Positions 1 to 10,138 of a DNA stretch of 64,000 bases are shown here, piece after piece. Below the pieces are notes generated by a model. That model was not told the DNA's origin and ran no database searches. It was given only the letters and a program-made list of their open reading frames with translations. Numbering within the stretch: the stretch's first letter is position 1; every line of letters starts with the position of its first letter. This DNA is from Photobacterium sp. SKA34 (GTDB lineage Bacteria > Pseudomonadota > Gammaproteobacteria > Enterobacterales > Vibrionaceae). Both the position numbers and the translations under genes were made by a program. Location of the stretch: assembly GCF_000153325.1 (NCBI RefSeq), contig NZ_CH724145.1:365840-429839 (forward strand). Direction: 5' to 3'.

Positions 1-140
1 TGTGGAGTGTACTCCGGCTTATGCTTACCACGTAGACGAGAAGCGATTTCAGTTGCAAGACGACCTAGAGTTTTACCTTCAGCGTCAACAACATACCAGT
101 CACGTTTTACAGTTTCTGGTTTAGCAACGAAAGTTTTCAT
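1..140 (-). CDS. rplM: 50S ribosomal protein L13 (5' part, runs off window)
   Basis: The reverse strand from 140 down reads [20 protein letters not shown] and continues through the [12 protein letters not shown] segment, which is the conserved N-terminus of bacterial ribosomal protein L13. Only the first 46 codons are inside the window; the rest, and probably rpsI after it, lie to the left. L13 is an early-assembly protein of the large subunit. The ATG at 140-138 matches the family start. A long leader lies upstream (see next entry). Confidence 0.95.
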   Translation of the reverse strand, partial: MKTFVAKPETVKRDWYVVDAEGKTLGRLATEIASRLRGKHKPEYTP

Positions 141-288
141 GCTAATTAATACCCAATAATTTAAATAGTTTCACTTACTAGAACCATCAAAAGATGATCC
201 CTCTGTATAAGAGCCCAGTCATCACCCCTTCGAGTGGTTGGCACTCCAGGCTTTCGCCTTCACAGGTACGGTGGGTCGCAAGATTATA
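141..288 (-). promoter_or_regulatory. rplM promoter and structured 5' leader
   Basis: On the minus strand a perfect TATAAT lies at 288-283, with only a weak -35 match about 17 bases upstream. This implies a leader of roughly 130 bases before the rplM ATG. The leader contains a GGCGAAAGCC hairpin (about 249-260) within a larger GC-rich foldable stretch. Long leaders that bind the encoded protein are known for rplM-rpsI in gammaproteobacteria, so L13 autoregulation is a reasonable inference. I could not model the fold. Confidence 0.5.
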
Positions 289-421
289 GGGAAGGGTGAG
301 GAAAAAATCACCTCTTTTCCTAAAAAAAAATGTCTTTTTTTCTTATTAGCTGCAATTTAGGGCAAAAGCAGTCGATAAATCCTGATTATCGTTAAATACG
401 ATATCCGTTAACAAACGATTT

Positions 422-1525
422 CTAAGCTAAATGTGGCTTTGCCAAGTAATCATGGCTTTGCATTTCGATTAAGCGAGAACAACATCTTTTAAATTCAAAG
501 GTTAATCGCCCTTGTTGATAAAGTTGCTCAAGAGGTACCGCCGCTGAGATAATCAAAGTAACATTTCGCTCATAGAACTCATCAACCATAGCAATAAAGC
601 GCCGTGCCGCATCGTCTTCCTGTCCCGTTATTTGCGGTACATCAGACAGAATAACCGTATGATAGACATGCGCTATTTCCATGTAATCATTTTGGCTTCG
701 GGACGTTTGACATAGCTGGTTAAAGCTGAACTGCACGACACCATCCGCTTCTCGCTGAACCATCAATTGCCGGGCATTAATCGTAATCATTATTTGCTGA
801 TTACGAGGCTCTGAGGTTAACTGTTCGAAATAATGTTTTAAATTCTCTGTTGCACATTCATCTAATGGGTAATGATAAATCTCAGCTTGTTCTAATGTAC
901 GCAAGCGATAATCAATGCCAGCATCAACATTCACTATCTCACAATGCTGTTCTATCAATGCGATCGCTGGTAAAAATCGTGCACGTTGCAAACCATTTCG
1001 ATATAACTCTGGTGGTGGAATATTCGATGTCGCGACTAAACTAATCCCCCGCTTAAATAACGCTTCAAGCAAGGTACCTAAAATCATTGCATCGGTAATA
1101 TCAGAAACAAAGAACTCATCAAAACAGATAATGTCTGTTTCTTGTTTAAATGTATCAGCAACATGTTCAAGTGGATTTTCAACCCCACCTAATTTTTTTA
1201 ATTCATGATGTACACGATGCATAAATCGGTGAAAGTGCATACGTGTTTTACGTTCTAGTGGTAAACAGTCATAAAAAGTATCAACAAGGTAAGTTTTACC
1301 TCGCCCTACCCCACCCCAAAAATATAATCCTTTCACTGGCACAATATCTGCTTGGGTTGAATTGGGTTTAAAATAACGTTGGATGAAAGACAGTTTAGGC
1401 TCAGGTTTAGGCGCCAATATGCGATGGTATAAATTATCAAGATGGGAAACAGCACTCGCTTGTGCAGGATCTGCAAAAAAATCCGTTTTCTGTAAATCAA
1501 GTTGATACTTTTCTAGTGGCGTCAT
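422..1525 (-). CDS. zapE: cell division protein ZapE, AFG1-like ATPase
   Basis: A 367-residue P-loop ATPase of the AFG1/ZapE (YhcM) family. The Walker A motif GGVGRGKT is at about residues 71-78 and Walker B IICFDEFF at about 132-139. The length agrees with E. coli ZapE (about 375). In E. coli ZapE associates with the Z-ring and helps constriction, especially under stress. The ATG at 1525 is preceded by AGGTTAG. Its place beside rplM on one side and zapG/degQ/degS on the other is the usual gammaproteobacterial order. Transcription is divergent from zapG, with the shared promoter space at 1526-1714. Confidence 0.93.
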   Translation of the reverse strand: MTPLEKYQLDLQKTDFFADPAQASAVSHLDNLYHRILAPKPEPKLSFIQRYFKPNSTQADIVPVKGLYFWGGVGRGKTYLVDTFYDCLPLERKTRMHFHRFMHRVHHELKKLGGVENPLEHVADTFKQETDIICFDEFFVSDITDAMILGTLLEALFKRGISLVATSNIPPPELYRNGLQRARFLPAIALIEQHCEIVNVDAGIDYRLRTLEQAEIYHYPLDECATENLKHYFEQLTSEPRNQQIMITINARQLMVQREADGVVQFSFNQLCQTSRSQNDYMEIAHVYHTVILSDVPQITGQEDDAARRFIAMVDEFYERNVTLIISAAVPLEQLYQQGRLTFEFKRCCSRLIEMQSHDYLAKPHLA

Positions 1526-1714
1526 ACTAACCTTACCTATTACATCCGTGAGTTATCTCTAATTATGAGAGGCAGAGCCATTACATAACTCTTACATCAT
1601 ATTTATTGAGTATCATGTCGCTTAACCTCACGGTATAGTAACGTGACAGCCATCGTTGATAAACATTGATACACGAATATTCGTATATACGTATAAGTCA
1701 CAAGGAGTTTATTC

Positions 1715-2173
1715 ATGACCATGACTTGGGCCATTATTATATTTTTAGCAGGGATCTTAATTGGTGCACTTGCTGTTCGTCTAACAAACAAAAGTGTAAA
1801 ACAGCAAAAAACACTTAAAAAAGAGCTTGATAAATCAAAGTACGAGCTTGAACAATTTCGCCAAGAACTCGTTGATCACTTCGCTCGCAGTGCTGATTTA
1901 CTCGACAATGTTGCTAAAGATTACAGTAAACTTTATGAGCATATGGCGAAGACCTCGACAGAGTTAATGCCAAACCTTCCAGCACAAGATAATCCTTTTG
2001 CAAAACGCATCACTAGTTTAGAAGCGGTGAAAGACGCTCCCAAAGATGATGAAAGTGTTGAGCAAGCACCGCGCGATTATGCCAATGGCGCAACAGGGCT
2101 ATTTAAAGGTGAAAACACCGCAGTAACAGAAGAAGAAAAAGCTCAGCTACATGCAGAGCCAAAAGCGAGTTAA
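1715..2173 (+). CDS. zapG: Z-ring associated protein ZapG (YhcB family, DUF1043)
   Basis: A 152-residue protein with one N-terminal membrane helix (about residues 5-22, AIIIFLAGILIGALAV), then a charged, probably coiled-coil segment to about residue 75 and a low-complexity acidic tail. This is the layout of YhcB/ZapG, an inner-membrane protein that in E. coli links cell division, elongation and envelope synthesis. The ATG at 1715 follows AAGGAG at 1702-1707 with good spacing; a second in-frame ATG two codons later is less well placed. It is divergent from zapE and is followed by degQ, as in E. coli. Confidence 0.9.
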   Translation: MTMTWAIIIFLAGILIGALAVRLTNKSVKQQKTLKKELDKSKYELEQFRQELVDHFARSADLLDNVAKDYSKLYEHMAKTSTELMPNLPAQDNPFAKRITSLEAVKDAPKDDESVEQAPRDYANGATGLFKGENTAVTEEEKAQLHAEPKAS

Positions 2174-2185
2174 CTGTCACATTTA

Positions 2186-2257
2186 TTCACTTCCACTTGC
2201 TGTTTATTCGTAAAATAGTGAGTGAAAGTGAACTTTGACTTCTTTTTATAGGTCTTA
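2186..2257 (+). promoter_or_regulatory. hairpin and possible sigma-E-like promoter before degQ
   Basis: An imperfect 12-bp inverted repeat pairs 2186-2197 with 2221-2232. Overlapping its right arm is TGAACTT (2229-2235), and 17 bases later TCTTA (2253-2257). This is a partial match to the envelope-stress sigma-E pattern (GGAACTT, 16 bases, TCTGA). The hairpin could equally be the end of zapG transcription. The promoter reading is speculative. Confidence 0.25.
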
Positions 2258-2284
2258 ATTTTACTTGTAAACTGGAGTCTAATA

Positions 2285-3655
2285 ATGATTAAAAAGCCTT
2301 TTCTTGTTATTACTGCGTTAGCATTAGGTATCAGTTCTGCTATTACCCCAGTAACGGCAACGGCTGCATTACCCACCTCTGTTGATAGCCAACCCATGCC
2401 AAGCCTTGCGCCAATGTTGGAGCAAGTCACACCCGCGGTTGTTAGTATTGCCGTTGAAGGTAAGCATGTTTCTAAGCAGCGTTTACCTGAATCTTTCCGT
2501 TATTTTTTTGGTCCAGACTTTCCTTCAGAGCAAGTCCAAGAGCGGCCATTTAGAGGTTTAGGCTCTGGGGTTATTGTTGATGCAAAGAAAGGCTATATCG
2601 TCACTAACCATCATGTAATTGATGGCGCAGATAAAATCAGTGTTCAACTTTTTTATGGACGCGAAATCGATGCCAAACTTATTGGTAGCGATAGCATGTC
2701 AGATATTGCATTACTACAGATAGACAAACCAGAAAACTTAACTGAAGTAAAACTGGCGAACTCAGATAAATTACGTGTCGGTGATTTTGCTGTCGCAATT
2801 GGTAACCCATTTGGTTTAGGTCAAACGGTAACATCAGGGATTGTCTCGGCACTGGGTCGTAGTGGCTTAAATATCGAGAACTTTGAAAACTTTATTCAAA
2901 CCGATGCTGCAATCAATAGCGGTAACTCAGGCGGTGCATTAGTTAATCTTAATGGTGAACTCATTGGTATAAACACCGCGATTTTGGGCCCTAATGGCGG
3001 TAATGTCGGTATTGGCTTTGCTATTCCCTCTAATATGGTGAAAAGCTTAACTGATCAAATCTTAGAATTTGGTCAAGTCAAACGCGGAATTTTGGGTGTT
3101 CAAGGTGGTGAATTAACTGCAGAGCTTGCTAAAACCTTCGGTTATTCAACTAACCACGGTGCATTTGTCAACCAAGTCATGCCTAAATCTTCTGCTGAAA
3201 AAGCAGGACTGAAAGCAGGAGATATCATTACCGAAGTGAACGGAAACCCTATCCGTACCTTCAGTGAGTTAAGAGCGAAAATTGCGACTATGGGCGCAGG
3301 TAAGGCGCTAACTTTAGGTATTATTCGCGATGGCAAAAAGCAAACCGTTAATGTGACCTTAAAAGCAGCAAGTGAAAATAAAGTAAAGGCTGATAATCTT
3401 CACCCTAGCCTAGCCGGTGCTGAATTTACCAATACTGTTGCTGGCGATAAAGTCAAAGGGGTTAAGGTATTAAAGCTTGACGAGCGATCTATCGCTGCAC
3501 GTTATGGCCTACAAAAAGGTGACATTATTATTGGTCTTAACCGTAATAAGATAAAGAACCTTGGTGAACTTCGTAAAGCACTTGAAGCAAAACCTAATGT
3601 GCTTGCGATGGAAGTTAAACGTGATAACAACGTCCTGTATCTGATTATTAGATAA
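2285..3655 (+). CDS. degQ: periplasmic serine endoprotease DegQ (HtrA family)
   Basis: A 456-residue HtrA protease. A cleavable signal peptide covers about residues 1-28. The trypsin-like domain has the triad His110 (TNHHV), Asp140 (SDIALL) and Ser215 (GNSGG). Two PDZ domains follow, at about 260-350 and 370-456. Two PDZ domains and a long LA-loop-like segment (about 58-90) fit DegQ/DegP rather than DegS. It degrades or refolds damaged periplasmic proteins as an oligomeric cage. The gene is followed after 129 bases by degS, the standard pairing. DegP is a paralogue that I cannot exclude by sequence alone, but the degQ-degS context decides it. Confidence 0.93.
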   Translation: MIKKPFLVITALALGISSAITPVTATAALPTSVDSQPMPSLAPMLEQVTPAVVSIAVEGKHVSKQRLPESFRYFFGPDFPSEQVQERPFRGLGSGVIVDAKKGYIVTNHHVIDGADKISVQLFYGREIDAKLIGSDSMSDIALLQIDKPENLTEVKLANSDKLRVGDFAVAIGNPFGLGQTVTSGIVSALGRSGLNIENFENFIQTDAAINSGNSGGALVNLNGELIGINTAILGPNGGNVGIGFAIPSNMVKSLTDQILEFGQVKRGILGVQGGELTAELAKTFGYSTNHGAFVNQVMPKSSAEKAGLKAGDIITEVNGNPIRTFSELRAKIATMGAGKALTLGIIRDGKKQTVNVTLKAASENKVKADNLHPSLAGAEFTNTVAGDKVKGVKVLKLDERSIAARYGLQKGDIIIGLNRNKIKNLGELRKALEAKPNVLAMEVKRDNNVLYLIIR

Positions 3656-3684
3656 CAATACGTTTATTATTAACCTTCAAATAT

Positions 3685-3710
3685 AGTCAGGGTGAAGCGG
3701 TGCTCTGACT
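3685..3710 (+). terminator. weak hairpin between degQ and degS
   Basis: AGTCAG (3685-3690) can pair with CTGACT (3705-3710), followed by TTTATTATT. The stem is short and the loop long, so this is at best a weak terminator or attenuator that lets degS be expressed less than degQ. Confidence 0.3.
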
Positions 3711-3784
3711 TTATTATTGGTCTCTATAAGAAGGAGTGGTATTCTTCTTGCCATCCACTCTCTTTATTATTTTAAGGACTCTTG

Positions 3785-4867
3785 ATGTTGGCTTTTCTTG
3801 GTCGTTCAATTCTGCTCGGCCTTATCACAGCATGCGTTGTACTAGTTGCTGTACCAAGTTTACGTCCATCATCAACGGTGTCTTTACCCCAATTAGACGA
3901 TGCGCCCGCCCCTTTATCATATAACTACGCAGTTAAACGCGCTTCGCCTGCGGTTGTGAATATTTATAACCGCCGCTATGAAAATAATGAATCACGGCCA
4001 GAACCAGAGTTAATCACTCAAGGGTTAGGGTCGGGAGTGATCATGAGTGATAAAGGCTATATAGTGACGAACTATCACGTTGTCGCCAATGCAGATCAAG
4101 TCATTGTCGCACTCCAAGATGGCCGTATTTTTAGTGCACAGCGAATTGGTTTAGATCAGCTTACCGATCTCGCAGTGTTAAAAATTAATGCTGATAATTT
4201 ACCGGTAATCCCAGTTAACTCTGATTATAGGGCAACAATTGGAGATGTTGTTCTCGCTATCGGTAATCCTTACAATCTCGGACAATCAACTACATCAGGG
4301 ATTATTTCCGCTAAAGGACGCTCAGGCTTGAGTATCTATGGCCCACAAGACTTTTTACAAACTGATGCAGCAATTAACGAAGGCAATTCTGGTGGTGCAT
4401 TAGTTAATACTCGCGGAGAGTTAGTGGGCATTAACACCGCCGTTTTTCAACAATCAACGAATATTGAGACCACAGGTATTTCCTTTGCCATACCTTATCA
4501 CTTAACAATAAAAATCATGAAAAAGCTGATTGCAGATGGTCGAGTTATTCGAGGCTGGATTGGTATTCAAGGGAAATCAATAAGCCCAGTAATGGCAAGA
4601 CTTTATGATATAACGCAAGTCAACGGTATTATTGTACAAGAGGTAGATCCAAATAGTCCTGCTTCCAAAGTCGGTATTCAAAAAAATGATATTGTAATTG
4701 AAATTGCAGGTAAGCAAGTTCCAAACGTACAAAGCGTTAACGATATAATCACTGATATACGCCCAGGAACTAAGATCAAAATAAAGATTATTCGAAATGG
4801 TAAACCAATTTTAATACCGATAGTCGTTGCCAACAGGCCTGATTATTTAAACAAACCGATGCGATAA
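3785..4867 (+). CDS. degS: site-1 protease DegS, sensor of outer-membrane stress
   Basis: A 360-residue HtrA protease with an uncleaved N-terminal membrane anchor (about residues 5-25), a serine protease domain with His98 (TNYHV), Asp128 (TDLAVL) and Ser202 (GNSGG), and a single C-terminal PDZ domain. In the family, the PDZ domain binds C-termini of misfolded outer-membrane porins, and DegS then makes the first cut in RseA to release sigma-E. The ATG at 3785 is chosen because AAGGA at 3774-3778 is 6 bases upstream; an in-frame TTG one codon earlier is too close to it. The gene ends in a shared terminator facing murA. Confidence 0.94.
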   Translation: MLAFLGRSILLGLITACVVLVAVPSLRPSSTVSLPQLDDAPAPLSYNYAVKRASPAVVNIYNRRYENNESRPEPELITQGLGSGVIMSDKGYIVTNYHVVANADQVIVALQDGRIFSAQRIGLDQLTDLAVLKINADNLPVIPVNSDYRATIGDVVLAIGNPYNLGQSTTSGIISAKGRSGLSIYGPQDFLQTDAAINEGNSGGALVNTRGELVGINTAVFQQSTNIETTGISFAIPYHLTIKIMKKLIADGRVIRGWIGIQGKSISPVMARLYDITQVNGIIVQEVDPNSPASKVGIQKNDIVIEIAGKQVPNVQSVNDIITDIRPGTKIKIKIIRNGKPILIPIVVANRPDYLNKPMR

Positions 4868-4892
4868 ATTTAGCTGAATACCTGTATAAAAA

Positions 4893-4917
4893 AACGCCTC
4901 ACATTTTGTGAGGCGTT
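4893..4917. terminator. bidirectional terminator between degS and murA
   Basis: A perfect 11-bp stem (AACGCCTCACA, 4893-4903, with 4907-4917) with a 3-base loop, flanked by an A run on the left and a T run on the right. It can end degS on the plus strand and murA on the minus strand. Confidence 0.9.
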
Positions 4918-4939
4918 TTTTTACTATCTACTAAAAAAG

Positions 4940-6199
<1,260 letters not shown>

Positions 6200-6207
6200 T
6201 TACCTCG

Positions 6208-6462
6208 TTATAACGACATTAGCTTTTTATCACGCATCCATTCTTCAGGTGTATACGTTTTGATACTTAATGCGTGAATGTCGTTTGCTGCAATTCGATC
6301 CATCAACGGACCATAAATAGTTTGTTGTTTTTTCACTCGGCTCATGCCGTCAAAAATAGTACTCACTGCAATAACTTCGTAGTGACTACCTTCACCTTTA
6401 ACAATCACTTCATCAAGATCTAAGGCATTTTCTAGAATTTGTTTAATCTCGGAGATTTCCAC
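6208..6462 (-). CDS. ibaG: BolA-family iron-metabolism protein IbaG
   Basis: An 84-residue BolA-like protein (YrbA/IbaG). It has the conserved [12 protein letters not shown] core and the C-terminal [13 protein letters not shown] segment. BolA proteins work with monothiol glutaredoxins in iron-sulphur or iron handling, and IbaG is acid-inducible in E. coli. A GTG start at 6462 is used, with AGGA six bases upstream. It lies between mlaB and murA, as in E. coli, and is probably co-transcribed with both. Confidence 0.93.
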   Translation of the reverse strand: MEISEIKQILENALDLDEVIVKGEGSHYEVIAVSTIFDGMSRVKKQQTIYGPLMDRIAANDIHALSIKTYTPEEWMRDKKLMSL

Positions 6463-6481
6463 AAGCTATCCTCTCTACAAC

Positions 6482-6799
6482 TCACTTCATGCAAGCTGCT
6501 AAAATGGGTTCAACATGGCTCAAGCGTAACAATGTTTTTAGTTGCTCGGGCACATTAAGCAGGGTGAAGTCACATCCTGCGCTGCTTAATTGCTGGTGAA
6601 GATGCAATAACATCACCATGCCAGCTGAGTCTACTCGACTCAAGCCACCTAGATCGAGCAATACCTTATTTGAATCAGGTACCCACTCATTTCTACGTCG
6701 CCAAAAAGCTGGCACTGTGTCACGTTCTAAACAACCTGACAAGCTATATTGGTCATTACCGAGAGCCTGCCATTTGATCCTATCCTCAGACATGATCAT
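6482..6799 (-). CDS. mlaB: STAS-domain protein MlaB of the Mla phospholipid transporter
   Basis: A 105-residue single STAS domain with the LDLGGLSRVDSAGMVMLLHL core, including the Ser/Thr site region of anti-sigma antagonist-like proteins. MlaB sits on the cytoplasmic side of the MlaFEDB complex, bound to the MlaF ATPase, and stabilises it. The ATG at 6799 overlaps the mlaC stop codon (ATGA), indicating translational coupling; a second ATG at 6793 is possible. It is the last mla gene before ibaG and murA. Confidence 0.9.
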   Translation of the reverse strand: MIMSEDRIKWQALGNDQYSLSGCLERDTVPAFWRRRNEWVPDSNKVLLDLGGLSRVDSAGMVMLLHLHQQLSSAGCDFTLLNVPEQLKTLLRLSHVEPILAACMK

Positions 6800-7431
6800 T
6801 TTTTCTCGATCTTAATTGGCTTGGCAGCAAGATCGCGTAGGTTTTGCGTTACTGCATCAATTCCCTTAGTGCGAAGCTCACCACTCCACTCGCTTTGCTT
6901 AGTCGAAATCATACTGACTCCTTCAGCAACCATGTCAAATCCTTGCCATTCTTTTGTCTTTTTATTCAAACGAAGCTTAAAATCAAGACGAATAGGTGGG
7001 CGTTGATTATCAACAATATCAACACGTACTGACACGATACTGCGATCAGCAGGAACCGCTTTAGCTGGCTCTATCTGAATTTTCTGATCGGTATACTGTG
7101 TTAATACCTGAGCATAAGATGCTACCAAATATTCAGTGAACGCTTCCGTGAACGCATCGCGTTGATCTGCGGTGGTTTTCTTTAAATTTGAACCCAGTAC
7201 TTTATAAGCGGCGTAACGTGTATTGATATAAGGCAATAGCTCTTTTTTAACAATAATTCGTAACTCTTCTGGGTTTGCTTGGATCTTAGGTTGATCTGCT
7301 TTTAAAGTTTTAAATAACTGAACAGAAACTTTATCCATCATAGTATATGGATTTGTCTGATCGACCGTTGCAGCCTGCACCAACATCGGTAGGGCAAGAA
7401 AAGCCAGCATTAGGCATCGTAAAAATTTCAT
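6796..7431 (-). CDS. mlaC: periplasmic phospholipid-binding protein MlaC
   Basis: A 211-residue protein with a signal peptide (residues 1-20, cleavage after VQA) and a Tol-Tol-Ttg2-type MlaC domain. It has family features such as NPYTMMDKVS near the N-terminus and VRVDIVDNQ in the C-terminal half. MlaC shuttles phospholipids between the outer-membrane MlaA-porin complex and the inner-membrane MlaFEDB complex, keeping the outer leaflet free of phospholipid. It is 8 bases from mlaD and overlaps mlaB. Confidence 0.95.
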   Translation of the reverse strand: MKFLRCLMLAFLALPMLVQAATVDQTNPYTMMDKVSVQLFKTLKADQPKIQANPEELRIIVKKELLPYINTRYAAYKVLGSNLKKTTADQRDAFTEAFTEYLVASYAQVLTQYTDQKIQIEPAKAVPADRSIVSVRVDIVDNQRPPIRLDFKLRLNKKTKEWQGFDMVAEGVSMISTKQSEWSGELRTKGIDAVTQNLRDLAAKPIKIEKK

Positions 7432-7439
7432 AGGTGCTC

Positions 7440-7919
7440 CTAGTCTTTTTTGTCACCGCCAATGCTATATAGCACTTGGCCTATCATATCTTCTAATACT
7501 AACGCAGATTTCGTGTCTTCAATAAGATCGCCGTTATGTAGCATCTCGACATCGTCATCAACAAATCCAGGGGAAATACCTAAATATTGCTCACCTAAAA
7601 GGCCAGATGTTAAAATTGAAGCCGAGCTAGTTTCAGGGAAATAACCAAATTTTTTGTTAATCGATAACGTAACCATCGGAATGTAGGTTTCTTTATCAAG
7701 GTTAATAGCAGTTACTTCACCAACGGTTACACCACCTACCTTCACAGGAGAGCGTACTTTTAAACCACCGATATTATCGAAATGGGCTTTTAATGTGTAA
7801 CTTTCATTACTACCAAAGTTTTGTAAATTAGCAACTTTGAAAGCTAACACTAATAATGCTGCAATTCCGGCTAACATAAAAATGCCAACCCACAGTTCTA
7901 AACGTTTATTTTGTTGCAT
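7440..7919 (-). CDS. mlaD: MCE-domain protein MlaD
   Basis: About 159 residues: one N-terminal membrane helix (WVGIFMLAGIAALLVLAF), then one MCE domain (about 40-120) with the KVRSPVKVGGVTVGEV signature. MlaD forms a hexameric lipid-conducting ring on the periplasmic face of MlaE. The start at 7919 is chosen because it matches the short E. coli N-terminus and has a weak GGA upstream; an ATG four codons earlier (7931) is also open. The C-terminus is shorter than in E. coli (183 residues). It lies between mlaE and mlaC. Confidence 0.94.
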   Translation of the reverse strand: MQQNKRLELWVGIFMLAGIAALLVLAFKVANLQNFGSNESYTLKAHFDNIGGLKVRSPVKVGGVTVGEVTAINLDKETYIPMVTLSINKKFGYFPETSSASILTSGLLGEQYLGISPGFVDDDVEMLHNGDLIEDTKSALVLEDMIGQVLYSIGGDKKD

Positions 7920-7976
7920 GCTTTTATCCATTTAATTTGTTTTGTCACACTAAGGTCATGTTGGTTTCTTTATGAA

Positions 7977-8759
7977 TTAGCTACCAAACATAAGTGCAGT
8001 CAAAATAAAATCTAAGCCCAATACGGCCAATGATGAATTCACCACCGTTCGTGTCGTTGCTCGGCTGATCCCTTCAGAAGTAGGAACGGCATCATAACCA
8101 TTAAATACCGCAATCCAGGTTACTGTTATCGCAAAAGCAACAGCCTTAATAATGCTGTTCCCTATGTCATAACTAAAGTTCACTGAAGATTGCATGACCG
8201 ACCAGAAACTACCGTAATCAATCCCTTTCCAGTCAACGCCAACAACTTGCGCCCCCCATAAACCAACAACACTAAACATCAGCGCTAATAATGGCATTGA
8301 GATAACTCCAGCCCAAAAGCGTGGCGCAATCACTCGACGAAGCGGATCAACCGCCATCATTTCCATACTTGAAAGCTGTTCTGTCGCTTTCATTAAACCT
8401 ATTTCAGCGGTAAGTGCAGAGCCTGCTCGCCCAGCAAATAATAACGCTGTCACAACTGGACCTAATTCGCGAAGTAAAGACAATGCAACCATTTGTCCTA
8501 AGCTCGTTTCGGCACCAAAGCCTGCCAGTACAAGGTAACCTTGTAAACTCAATACCATGCCGATAAACAAACCAGAAACAATAATAATCGCGATTGATAA
8601 AACACCAACTGAATACAGTTGCTTTATTAATAACGGAAACATTTTTCTTGGCTGAGGCTTACTCACCAATGCGCCAAACAACATTAACGTTGCTCGTCCC
8701 ATTGTTTGGCATTTTTCAATACCACTTCGCCCTAAATGGGCTATCGCATCAACAATCAT
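7977..8759 (-). CDS. mlaE: inner-membrane permease MlaE
   Basis: A 260-residue MlaE/YrbE-type permease with about five or six membrane segments and the family motif around [24 protein letters not shown]. It is the transmembrane part of the MlaFEDB ABC complex. The start at 8759 ([14 protein letters not shown]) gives exactly the E. coli length and aligns with that N-terminus. The reading frame stays open up to an ATG at 8807, so a 16-residue longer form is possible, but no good ribosome binding site is seen for it. Confidence 0.94.
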   Translation of the reverse strand: MIVDAIAHLGRSGIEKCQTMGRATLMLFGALVSKPQPRKMFPLLIKQLYSVGVLSIAIIIVSGLFIGMVLSLQGYLVLAGFGAETSLGQMVALSLLRELGPVVTALLFAGRAGSALTAEIGLMKATEQLSSMEMMAVDPLRRVIAPRFWAGVISMPLLALMFSVVGLWGAQVVGVDWKGIDYGSFWSVMQSSVNFSYDIGNSIIKAVAFAITVTWIAVFNGYDAVPTSEGISRATTRTVVNSSLAVLGLDFILTALMFGS

Positions 8760-8816
8760 TTTTTGCTCGTAATCCATCAAATAACAGATGCGCATGACGC
8801 GCATCATGAATAACGC

Positions 8817-9617
8817 TTAACCAAATAAATCTTGCTCTAATGGCTGCGCTGGAAACTTAAAAGGAACGGGACCATCAGCATCGCCATCTAAGAACTGACG
8901 TACGCGAGGATCAGGGTTTTCTCGTAATTCTTGAGGGCTACCACTGCCAATAATTTTACCACCTGATAGTAAATAAACATGATCAGCGATACTCATCACT
9001 TCGGGTACATCATGAGAAACAACCACAGATGTCATGCCTAATGCTTTATTGAGGCTACTGATTAATTGCACTAACACCCCCATCGTAATGGGATCTTGTC
9101 CCACAAAAGGTTCGTCATACATCATTAACTCAGGATCCAAAGCAATTGCACGAGCTAAGGCAGCTCGACGTGCCATGCCACCAGATAACTCATTCGGCAT
9201 CAACTGTGCCGCGCCACGTAACCCTACGGCTTCTAATTTCAATAACACTAAACTACGTAATAAATCTTCAGGTAAATTAGTATGTTCTCGCAACGGAAAT
9301 GCAATATTGTCGAAAACGTTCATATCAGTAAAAAGTGCGCCCGATTGAAACAACATACTCATTCGTTTACGTGCTTGATATAAATCACTGCGTTTTAAGG
9401 TTGGGATATTCCACTCATCAAACCATACTTCGCCTTTATCTGGCGCAATTTGACCGCCAATCAAACGCAATAATGTTGTTTTACCTATTCCTGAAGGCCC
9501 CATGATTGCTGTTACTTTTCCTCGTGGCACATCAAGGGAAATATCATCAAAAATGAATCGTTCACCACGAGAAAATGTTAGGTTTTTAATCGAAATCAGT
9601 ATATCGCTTTTAGCCAT
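8817..9617 (-). CDS. mlaF: ABC transporter ATP-binding protein MlaF
   Basis: A 266-residue ABC ATPase with Walker A GPSGIGKTT (about residues 40-48), signature LSGGMARR and Walker B LMMYDEPFVGQDP. The C-terminal extension after about residue 240 is typical of MlaF and reaches the partner subunit. It powers phospholipid transport through MlaE. It is the first gene of the mlaFEDCB-ibaG-murA run, and its promoter should lie in the 9618-10138 gap, divergent from yrbG. Confidence 0.95.
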   Translation of the reverse strand: MAKSDILISIKNLTFSRGERFIFDDISLDVPRGKVTAIMGPSGIGKTTLLRLIGGQIAPDKGEVWFDEWNIPTLKRSDLYQARKRMSMLFQSGALFTDMNVFDNIAFPLREHTNLPEDLLRSLVLLKLEAVGLRGAAQLMPNELSGGMARRAALARAIALDPELMMYDEPFVGQDPITMGVLVQLISSLNKALGMTSVVVSHDVPEVMSIADHVYLLSGGKIIGSGSPQELRENPDPRVRQFLDGDADGPVPFKFPAQPLEQDLFG

Positions 9618-10138
9618 TGCTTCGTATTTGCCTCTAATTACTGGTAACTTCTCATAAAAAACACTAATTATTATTTAAAATCAGTAAATTATGACTTAAC
9701 CACAAGAAAAAATCATATTTATCGCGTGAAAACTATTATAGCTGAGGATAATAAGGAGAATAAAACATCAACTCAAGTTAGTCGGTTCATATCTCATCTC
9801 TTGCTACAGTGTTAAGGCATATTGCTGCTATTTCACACACCAAATACTTGTATAACGATTCTTATTAACTTTCTCTATATGTTATTTTAACCTAACAATT
9901 GAACACTATTCAAATATCATATCAGCCATCAAAAATAGTGAGGTTTTACAATCCACCATGACAAATTCACCGTGATTGTTATTTTTCCTCATAAATGTTC
10001 ATAATAGAGAGAATTAGTCATTTGTTATACTTCCCTTTTGCTTTGCTAACCGTCAAAATCACTCCCTAATATCAAAAGCGATTCAACGCTGGATTTACTG
10101 TACTCGTTTTTAACATGCCATTTTTAAAAGGGATTAGA
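9618..10138. other. divergent intergenic region between mlaF and yrbG
   Basis: About 520 AT-rich bases without a convincing gene on either strand. It must carry the promoters for the minus-strand mla run and the plus-strand yrbG-kdsD-lpt run. A possible plus-strand promoter is TTGTTA (9976-9981), 18 bases, CATAAT (10000-10005). The region is longer than needed for two promoters, but I saw no riboswitch, small RNA terminator or repeat in it. Confidence 0.5.
9976..10005 (+). promoter_or_regulatory. candidate promoter for yrbG-kdsD
   Basis: TTGTTA at 9976-9981 and CATAAT at 10000-10005, spaced 18 bases, lie about 130 bases before the yrbG start. This resembles a sigma-70 promoter with two mismatches in the -35 and one in the -10. 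Found by eye only. Confidence 0.3.

Noticed and set aside
9618..10138. A possible small gene or small RNA in the mlaF-yrbG gap
   Set aside because: No frame has a good start, ribosome binding site and protein-like composition, and no terminator hairpin with a T run was found.
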